Shown piece by piece: positions 7,824 through 13,886 of a DNA stretch of 23,737 nucleotides. The notes below the pieces were generated by a model, which was not told where the DNA came from, searched no databases, and worked only from the letters and a program-made list of their open reading frames with translations. Source of the stretch: Paramarasmius palmivorus (taxonomy: Eukaryota > Basidiomycota > Agaricomycetes > Agaricales > Marasmiaceae). Every line of letters begins with the position of its first letter. The first letter of the stretch is position 1. The stretch spans positions 1 to 23,737 of the forward strand of contig JAYKXP010000351.1 of the NCBI GenBank assembly GCA_037176845.1. The letters run 5' to 3'. The translations under genes and the position numbers were made by a program.

Positions 7824-8002
7824 GTAGGTTTTTCTTCTTCCATTTTCCTTCAACAAACTAAAAAAAAATTTCAGATCTATCTACATGCATACAGCGCGGA
7901 TACCAAGTGCAGGAGAAAGAAAGAGTAAAGAGGAAGAGTAAAGTCAAGGTGCGTGGACTAACCGTTCAATCTTTGTTGTTTCTCTGAATGGTATCCTCGC
8001 AG
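7824..8002 (+). other. Splice module P2 (plus strand)
   Basis: Plus-strand intron 7824-7874 (51 nt, donor GTAGGT, acceptor TTTCAG), exon 7875-7948 (74 nt), intron 7949-8002 (54 nt, donor GTGCGTG, acceptor CTCGCAG). The exon begins ATCTA and contains CAGGAGAAAG like the minus modules M3 and M7, showing common origin in opposite orientation. One frame is open and rich in Lys/Arg/Glu. Confidence 0.62.
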
Positions 8003-8307
8003 TTATAGCACCCATCCGGTGCCAAGTACCCACCGCCATCACGATTTCAATCCCGCCAGCAACTCAACGCAAACGATCGCGAACGACGGCGGACATCCAT
8101 CAACACCCGTACCATGCCATGCACCTGCCTTCCACCCAACCAACCACCTGTGCACCAGACACCCGAGTATCGGTACAGGGTGTTCTGGTGCATGTAGCTC
8201 AGGATATGGCATCGGCTGCGCTCGCCGATGCCTTCCTTTGTCTCGCTGCCATCTTTTTCACCATCTTCCCCTTCCTCCACCTGTCCCAACACCCACCACA
8301 GGTAACT
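8003..8307. other. Low-hairpin stretch, possible exon
   Basis: Between the acceptor of P2 and hairpin K6. C-rich and open over long distances on both strands: plus frame 8019-8387, and a minus frame of 282 residues running 8895-8047. The open minus frame crosses the hairpin cluster and reads against the splice signals, with no recognisable domain. An imperfect GTGCACCAGACACC stem lies at about 8149-8193. No gene is claimed. Confidence 0.4.
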
Positions 8308-8363
8308 TAGCCTCTGGGTATAAAGAGGACGACGGTTTCGTCGTCCTCGCGTTCCAGAGGCTA
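8308..8363 (+). repeat. Two-storey hairpin K6
   Basis: Outer stem TAGCCTCTGG (8308-8317) with CCAGAGGCTA (8354-8363). Inner perfect 10-bp stem GAGGACGACG (8325-8334) with CGTCGTCCTC (8339-8348) and loop GTTT. The inner stem is unrelated in sequence to K1-K5, yet both stems are intact. Confidence 0.9.
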
Positions 8364-8407
8364 TTGGATTGCCTCTGGTGTGGTTAGGTAGGTATGAGAC
8401 GAGCGCC

Positions 8408-8860
8408 GTCAGTGTACTTGAGATGGACTCAAGTACATTGACTGTGCAGCATTCGTCCTTGACGAATGCTGCACTGGGGACTCCAGAGTGGTAGTATGGA
8501 GTCCCCCCGTCGCCGTTAACCTCACCTATATCAATTCGTCGTCGACGAATTGATGCAGGCTCTCCTGTGGCAGTGAATCCGAGTCTAGTGTGTCTAGACT
8601 CGGATGTGCTAGGTCGGCGCTTACTATCCAATATTTTTGAATAGGAAGTGCCGGGGGAACTGAGTACGAGGGTGAGTATACTTGGTATACTCACCCTCGA
8701 GTCCTGGAACCATTGATTACGGCGTGCAATCGATGGTTCCAAAGTAGTCGTACCCGTGGACCAAGTATCACGGGTCCAAACAAGTCCGACGATTGTGACG
8801 TTACACGTCACAGTCGTCTCTTTTCTTTTGACCACCAACATCGTCAGCGACGATGTCACG
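8408..8860. repeat. Hairpin cassette 9 (eleven stems in 450 bases)
   Basis: 8408-8442 (15 bp, one G-T). 8444-8474 (14 bp perfect, loop CTT). 8476-8506 (10 bp perfect). 8531-8553 (10 bp perfect, loop GTC). 8577-8605 (12 bp perfect). About 8612-8653 (13 bp, two mismatches). 8667-8699 (15 bp perfect, loop TTG). 8706-8740 (13 bp, one T-G). 8753-8774 (6 bp). 8788-8818 (13 bp, one T-G). 8838-8856 (8 bp perfect, loop AGC), which abuts the donor at 8861. Confidence 0.92.
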
Positions 8861-9041
8861 GTAAGCCCACCTTTCCTTCTCTCAAATACCTTCAACTCAA
8901 AAAGTTTTTTCTAGGCTTATAATCAGTCTCTGGGAGACACGTAGAGCACGGGAGAAGTTAGAACAACGGGTTGCCAATTGTTGAGGTGCGTGGGCTGTAA
9001 CAATTTTTTTTTCCTTGTTCTCATCGTTCCTTTTTTTGTAG
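8861..9041 (+). other. Splice module P3 (plus strand)
   Basis: Intron 8861-8914 (54 nt, donor GTAAGC, acceptor TTTCTAG), exon 8915-8985 (71 nt), intron 8986-9041 (56 nt, donor GTGCGTG, acceptor TTTGTAG). It continues directly through exon 9042-9105 into module P4, forming one plus-strand chain. Confidence 0.6.
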
Positions 9042-9105
9042 ACCTCCGAATAACGTCGACATATATCCCCGTCACCTAACCATGGTCGTCGACGACGATC
9101 TAACT

Positions 9106-9339
9106 GTAGGTCGTCCCTTTGCCTCTCCCTACCACAGCTAAAGTCTTTATTTCAGATTCCCAATATGTCATCGGAAGGGATTAGAGCACGTCGGAGAAGA
9201 AGGAGGAAGGGAATAAAAGGTGCGTGGTTGTCAATTTCATTTTTCTGTTTTTCTTACACTTTCGTATTCCCTCGCCGTCATCGTTATCGATGACAACTCC
9301 CTTCACCCACTACCTCCGAACCAAATCGTAACAAAAGAC
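9106..9339 (+). other. Splice module P4 (plus strand)
   Basis: Intron 9106-9155 (50 nt, donor GTAGGT, acceptor ATTTCAG), exon 9156-9219 (64 nt, same length as M5), then donor GTGCGTG at 9220. The acceptor is unclear; the first AG after the pyrimidine-rich stretch is near 9339. One frame of the exon is open and very basic (GIRARRRRRRKGIK). Confidence 0.5.
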
Positions 9340-9437
9340 CTCACCGAATCCCCTCAACGCCGAAGACGAAGAACGATGAAGAATGACGCTGCGCGCTCCC
9401 CATTTCGACCTCCCTGAGTACTCCAAATCCTTACCAC

Positions 9438-9491
9438 AGCCTCTGGACACACAGAGCTGGCCTTTTTGTCAAGCTCGAGGTTCCAGAGGCT
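9438..9491 (+). repeat. Two-storey hairpin K7
   Basis: Outer stem AGCCTCTGGA (9438-9447) with TCCAGAGGCT (9482-9491), perfect. The inner stem is reduced to GAGCT/AGCTC around a long loop. It ends about 50 bases before the captured TBP sequence. Confidence 0.85.
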
Positions 9492-9544
9492 TCAATGAGT
9501 TTTGTTGTCTCTCGGCGTAGGAAACTTGAGTAGTGAGGAAGACA

Positions 9545-9799
9545 GTACAATCTAATTCCCAGACGACACCTTCCGCTGCTTCATCACCTCTCGCAAACGC
9601 GGTCGCAGGTCCTTCTACCCCAGACCCAACTACTGCAGCTACCTCGGAACCACCACCTACGCTCGAGCAGCAACACATCACCGCTGTCGAGAGTATCATC
9701 CCCACTCTCCAAAACATTGTCACCACAGTCAACCTCGACTGTCGGTTAGACCTCAAAATCATCACCTTGCACGCACGTAATGCAGAGCACAATCTCAAA
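9545..9799 (+). pseudogene. TATA-binding protein gene fragment
   Basis: A single open frame of which about 35 residues (9695-9799) clearly match the start of the conserved core domain of the TATA-binding protein: [17 protein letters not shown] and [11 protein letters not shown]. The preceding ~50 residues are Ser/Thr/Pro/Ala-rich, like the variable N-terminal arm of TBP. The match stops abruptly where the near-invariant core should continue. The frame then runs into array sequence, including a hairpin, and stops at 9902-9904. Within the fragment several residues that are almost invariant in this family are changed (for example Pro to Leu after Asn, Ala to Thr after IV). The rest of the first repeat and all of the second repeat are missing, so DNA binding is not expected. 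The functional host TBP gene must lie elsewhere. A read-through product or an exon donor is possible but unproven. Confidence 0.88.
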
Positions 9800-9834
9800 G
9801 CCTCAAGGTTTATATTCTTTCGGTCCTCGCCATT

Positions 9835-9906
9835 CCTCGTCTACGACGAGGTGATGCTTTCATATTTTTACTCGAGTCTGATGAATTCCATCAGGCTCGA
9901 GTAAAA
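9835..9906. repeat. Hairpin pair fused to the TBP fragment
   Basis: CCTCGTC-TAC-GACGAGG at 9835-9851. Then an 18-bp stem TTTTACTCGAGTCTGATG (9866-9883 with 9889-9906) with loop AATTC and one T-G pair. The second is a close relative of 10332-10377, with the wobble at a different position. Confidence 0.9.
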
Positions 9907-9914
9907 GTGTCCCA

Positions 9915-9965
9915 GCGCTCAGCCTGCATCCATTCGTCGTTGACGAATGGATGCAGGTTGAGCGC
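9915..9965 (+). repeat. 24-bp hairpin with triloop GTT
   Basis: Arms 9915-9938 and 9942-9965, 24 bp with one G-T pair (which would be G-U in plus-strand RNA). The loop is GTT between GTC and GAC. It starts GCGCTCAGCC and is separated from the 29-bp hairpin by only three bases. Confidence 0.93.
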
Positions 9966-9968
9966 CCT

Positions 9969-10033
9969 GTGGCAGTGAACCTGGTCCGTCCCACGCTTTT
10001 GCCGAGCGTGGGACGGACCAGGTTCACTGCCAC
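9969..10033 (+). repeat. 29-bp perfect hairpin
   Basis: Arms 9969-9997 and 10005-10033 are exact complements; loop TTTGCCG. The 5' arm starts GTGGCAGTGAACCTGGTCC. This is the longest perfect stem in the window, about the size of a small-RNA precursor. The outer part of the 3' arm (CAGGTTCACTGCCAC) is found, exact or with one change, in the subtelomeric blocks at 970-984, 18862-18876 and 18895-18909. Confidence 0.95.
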
Positions 10034-10115
10034 TCAGCTCATACAACTCTGTACCATCTTCGTCTACGACGAATTCATTGATGAATGTAAAGAGCTGTCA
10101 GTGTCAATTTACGAG

Positions 10116-10228
10116 GTAAGCACTTGTCTTCATCAATGAATATTTCGGTGACGTGCACTTCTTCTTTGATAGTTTAATTCTTGGTAAGTTATTCTTATTA
10201 TTTCTACCTACTAACGGTAACATGGTAG
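10116..10228 (+). other. Possible tandem introns with 11-nt exon
   Basis: Plus-strand donor GTAAGC at 10116 and acceptor TTTGATAG ending 10172; exon TTTAATTCTTG (10173-10183); donor GTAAGTT at 10184, branch-like CTAAC at about 10211 and acceptor ATGGTAG ending 10228. The signals are good, but there is no coding context, so a single longer intron is equally possible. Confidence 0.35.
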
Positions 10229-10331
10229 GTCATCACTCATTCGTCTACGATGAATCAGTGTGCTATTAGCTTCTCATGTTCACATATCAGTGCCAGCATT
10301 CAGAGCATTTCGTCGACGATGCTATGCTGGC

Positions 10332-10377
10332 ATCTTTACTCGAGTCTGATGGAAATTCATCAGACTCGGGTAAAGAT
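10332..10377 (+). repeat. 20-bp hairpin
   Basis: Arms 10332-10351 and 10358-10377 (ATCTTTACTCGAGTCTGATG on the 5' side), one T-G pair, loop GAAATT. Relative of 9866-9906: the core CTCGAGTCTGATG is shared while the bases outside it differ on both arms. Confidence 0.9.
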
Positions 10378-10680
10378 ATTTCAAGTGGTCTACACCAGGC
10401 ATTGTCGACGACGATGTGTGGATGATTGAGCAACCCGGAATGCCAGGTGTTTGAAGTTGCACAGCCTCAGCGTTGGAACTTACACAGCCACAATTGGCCA
10501 AGTAGACAGTCGTGCGTCGTAGACGATGGATTGTGCAGCTGAACATTACATTCCCACGGTATGTTCTGGCTTCCTCTCCCTCCATCGTCTACGACGCATC
10601 AGTGCACACTTGTCTCGAGTCACAAAAAATCACACAGTAAGTTATCAAACACATATCTTCTTGGACGAATGACTTTGCAC
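10378..10680. other. End of hairpin array
   Basis: Weaker inverted repeats with CGTCTACGACG- or CGTCGTAGACG-type centres (near 10402, 10518, 10590). No gene is recognised. GTAAGT at about 10639 could be a donor. To the right the sequence changes to ordinary intergenic DNA. Confidence 0.5.
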
Positions 10681-10788
10681 TAATCAAATTTTGCCAGGAA
10701 AAATATCCAAGTCCCCAATACCCTGGTATACCCTAGTCAACACTACCCGTAAGTCCCCTTCCCCTACCCTAGCACACACCCAAGTACC

Positions 10789-10810
10789 CTAGGGTCGATA
10801 TCGACCCTAG
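10789..10810. promoter_or_regulatory. 22-bp perfect palindrome upstream of the helicase
   Basis: Half-site CTAGGGTCGAT followed directly by its exact complement, centred on ATAT. It lies in a stretch rich in CCCTA-type words (10720-10830) about 165 bases before the first ATG of the helicase. It could be a binding site for a dimeric protein. A short TATA-like TTTATATG lies at 10885-10892. Confidence 0.5.
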
Positions 10811-10975
10811 ACCGACCCTACATCGTCCTAATAACCCATTTCAACTGTTGGTGGAGGAGCTCGTGGTACAGAGTTTGAGGGTCTTTTATATGCGAATCTA
10901 CCAAATAAACATCGAAATATAATATTTATCAACGGTCTTTTGACGATTTTGACCGAATACATCAAGACTCAATCC

Positions 10976-13673
10976 ATGACGGGAAAGAGCAAGAGTTTGG
11001 CACGAACTCCATCTCATCTTGTTGGGAGGTTGCTGGTCCTTGTGCTTAGCCAGGCATATTGGGCAGCCGGTCACATATGTCTTTACGTGGGGATGAAGCC
11101 AGAGAGTGCACGAAAGTACTTTTACGAGGTGTTTGTGGTGTCTGGGCAATCAATGACGGCGGATGGGTTCTCAAAGGTCCTTGGGACTTTCAACTCGACG
11201 TATCTGGGTTTCGAGATTAAGCTGCGAGACTTTCGACAGCTCATGAGCTGCATGCTCATCACATTTACTCGTTCTTCGTTTTACGAGTCGGATGATGAGG
11301 ATGTTGATGTCCAATGGGCCCATGAATCGTTTGGGCACTCGGTGGAAGTGGGTAGAGCTCATTATGGGCTAGATGTCTGTAGTAGCGCCACGCTCATGGC
11401 ACCCGACGCGATCGCGAACATGCAAAGGGTTTGCCTTCGTTGGCATGTTTTTATTCACCAATTACATCCGAGCCTCAAGAACAACATTAAGCGGGATCAC
11501 ACTGGACATCCGACACCAGAGTCAAACGAAGCCTTTAACAAGATTCTCATCGAGCATTTCAAGCATCTGAAGCTTACACTGGCTGAGGTGTTGCACGGGG
11601 AGTTCAAGAATATGTCGACGACACTCATGCAAGGACTTCGGCATGAGTTTCAGGTCCTGGGTACCACGTTGCGGAAGGATTTTCTGAGATTGAACGACTT
11701 GAAAGATTATCGGCAGTACACACGCCCTGCGGTTCCAGTGTCCGTGCGTAAAGCTTTGACTAATGTTCTTGGGCGGCAAGGAGGCAAATTTACAAGTCCG
11801 CAGCAAGCCGAGCTTATCAATAGTGTCGGTAGCGTTCATCATGTCTTTGGAGTGTTGGAGACTGGTGGAGGAAAGAGTCTGGCGTTCTTTGGCGCCACGG
11901 TGTTGTATCCAAAGTCTTTGTTTATTGTTGTGAGCCCTTTGGTTGCTCTCACAAACGACTTGTCGCGTCGACTTCTGGAACATGGAATACGTGGAGGTGT
12001 TTGGGGAGAGCAAGCTATCGACATTCATTCAGCACAAATTGTACTTGTCTCTGCGCACGTAGCCGGAAAGGAAGAGTTTAGGCAGTGGGTAACATTGCCG
12101 GGTGTCAGGGAAAGGTTACGAAGGCTGTTCATTGACGAATGTCATAAAATTGCAACGGATGATACTTTCAGAGAGTGCTTTAATTTATTCCACTATCTTA
12201 CAGGCGTTGGGTTTCCTCTTACATTGTTATCCGGTACTTTAATGCCGCGTTCCATGCCGTATATTTTGGAGAAGTTGCGAATTGAAGATGTGTCTCTGGT
12301 GGATGAGATAAGGCGGTATACCGGGCGTCCTAATCTAAAGTTTCACGTCCGCAAGGTGGATGAGGATGAGGCGCTGGAGGAGATTAAAAGGTTGTTTGAG
12401 TTGGCGAGGGGTCAGATGTCAGAGTCTGAGCGGGGGCTCATATACACTCGAACGATAAAGGAGGCGGAGTGGCTTAGCGAGGAACTGGGCATTGGCTTGT
12501 ACGTTTCCGTTCTAGACAGTGATCCCGTGAAGAATGCTCGTATGAAGAAGGAAACAGAGAAACGGTGGCGTGATGGTGTGAGGTGGGAAGATAGGTGGAT
12601 TGTTGGTACTCAGGCGTTTGGTCAAGGGGTCGACTATCGTTCCGTTCGATTTGTGTTTCACCTTGACCCCCAGGAGATACTCAACTTTTTTCAAGAGGTG
12701 TCGCGAGGTGGACGGGATGGTATAGTGTGCTATTGCCACTGTTTGTACACCTTCCTGCCCGTACCGTTCATCGCGGCAGACCGTATAGATCACCAGGGAA
12801 GGATGGAGATGATCGATTTCTTGACGAGAGACGATTGTGTGAGATTGTCGTTTGGCGCTTTGGATAGGGAGGTACACTCGTGTGTCGCACTTGATGGGGA
12901 GCTGTGTTATAACTGTGAAAGGGATGCAGAGGTACGAATTGTCTTTGTAGAACAAGTGATTTCACTAATCGGCCTTGTAGATACCTTACGATGGTGTTCT
13001 ACGTGATAACCCAACGTTTGACAGGCCACAAATACGCGTAGAAGATGCAAGGGCGGATGGCGAGCTTCGGCTAGTGCCAATTTCAGTGGAAAGTAATGCT
13101 CAGGTCATAAGTTGTGAGCATGAGGTCAGCGAAGGGTTGTTGAGGAAGTTTAGTGTGGCTTTGGATCGTTGCGTGGAATATGGATGCCTCGTTTGCTGGG
13201 TGAAAGGTGTTGCACATGTGGCGAGTGATGATCACAGAGATTTGGTGCATTGGGCGTATCCCACCTGCCGTGCGCAGTTGGAACAACGTACTAACATGAC
13301 ATCAACATCGTTGCGACCATTTTGTTATCGGTGCTGGGTTCCTTTTCGCTCACCTTGTAATCACCCGCCTAGCATTCCCGGGCAGCCCATTGACCCAGAT
13401 CGTTGTCCACACCAGGTTAAAGATGTGGATGGTCGGCGAAATACGCCAATCGTTCCAGCGTTAATTACTCTGATATTCTTGGAGGAGGACGAAGTAGGAA
13501 AAAAGGTTTTTAGTGATGGGATTGCGGTGAGCCTTGGAGTAATACCATGGACTCATATTTCAGAGTTGTCAGATTGGCTTATGATAAAGGTACAAAAAGA
13601 AGATGATATCCCTAATCCTTGCCGCTATGTACTAGCATTCTACGAGTTGTATCGTGAACTGTTACCGGTTTAA
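10976..13673 (+). CDS. Telomere-linked RecQ-type DEAD/DECH helicase
   Basis: Two exons: 10976-12931 (652 codons) and 12981-13673 (230 codons plus stop), giving 882 residues. The start is the first ATG in frame; the frame is open about 12 codons further up but without an ATG. Superfamily 2 RecQ motifs are plain: Walker A ETGGGKS with Lys at about 300, LFIDECHK at about 384-391 (DECH box), SGT near 418, GTQAFGQGVD at about 544, and QEVSRGGRDG at about 573. An N-terminal segment contains FGHSVEVGRAHYG (119-131), resembling the GHS/Tyr region of tyrosine-recombinase-like domains; this is inference. The C-terminal tail is Cys/Trp-rich (CYRCWVPF). RecQ helicases of this kind sit at chromosome ends in many fungi (tlh genes of fission yeast, UTASa of Ustilago, MoTLH of Magnaporthe), with roles proposed in telomere recombination. 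Compared with basidiomycete relatives the N terminus seems short, and upstream is hairpin array, so 5' truncation or a missed first exon is likely. Helicase function is possible because all core motifs are intact. Confidence 0.9.
12932..12980 (+). other. Helicase intron (49 nt)
   Basis: Donor GTACGAA, acceptor CTTGTAG. The upstream exon ends on a codon boundary (...CERDAE) and the next exon opens with IPYDGVLRDNP in the frame that stays open to 13673. Without splicing, the frame stops at 13006, so the intron explains two otherwise separate open frames. Confidence 0.88.
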
Positions 13674-13753
13674 ATTAATTAATTATTTTTTTTTGTGGGC
13701 GCTTAGAGTGCTTCTGGGGCGTGAGTAACGTTTTGACAGGGAATCCTGTCAGC
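13674..13753. other. Spacer between helicase and zinc-finger gene
   Basis: AT-rich 3' end of the helicase (TTAATTAATTATT then a T run) followed by about 60 bases of likely promoter for the next gene. GACAGGGAATCCTGTC at 13734-13749 is a short inverted repeat just before the TATA-like element. Confidence 0.5.
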
Positions 13754-13760
13754 TATTTAA
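13754..13760 (+). promoter_or_regulatory. TATA-like element
   Basis: TATTTAA followed by a pyrimidine-rich leader, 73 bases before ATG 13827 and 133 before ATG 13887. The frame is also open from an ATG only a few bases after this element (13764), which is too close to be the start if this is the TATA box. Confidence 0.45.
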
Positions 13761-13886
13761 GGCATGCGAGCAGCGTTTTTCTTCTTTCCTTTACCCCCAT
13801 TATCTCCTGCTTTTTTTCGTCGTATCATGGCTACTGTTCTGTACGTTTCTAGGTCTTTTCTGCAGTTTTTATCCTTGCTCACAATC

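Noticed and set aside
8047..8895. 282-residue open frame on the minus strand across cassette 9
   Set aside because: It reads antisense to the splice signals of P2 and P3, through eleven hairpins whose arms encode complementary peptides, has no recognisable domain, and crosses a predicted intron. Palindromic low-stop sequence can give long accidental frames.
2016..10377. CRISPR array
   Set aside because: Hairpins are not identical direct repeats with unique spacers of fixed length, and the organism is a eukaryote with spliceosomal introns.
10940..10975. Upstream start of the helicase at 10940
   Set aside because: The codon there is TTG; the first in-frame ATG is 10976. An upstream exon could still exist.
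10898..11149. Minus-strand frame with a CPIC...H-like pattern resembling a retroelement integrase zinc knuckle
   Set aside because: It is the exact antisense of the helicase N terminus, whose plus frame fits its family better. There is no reverse transcriptase or integrase core nearby.
13764..13886. Start of the zinc-finger gene at ATG 13764
   Set aside because: It lies only a few bases after the TATA-like TATTTAA, too close for a leader, and encodes a Phe/Pro-rich stretch before the first finger. ATG 13887 or 13827 is preferred.
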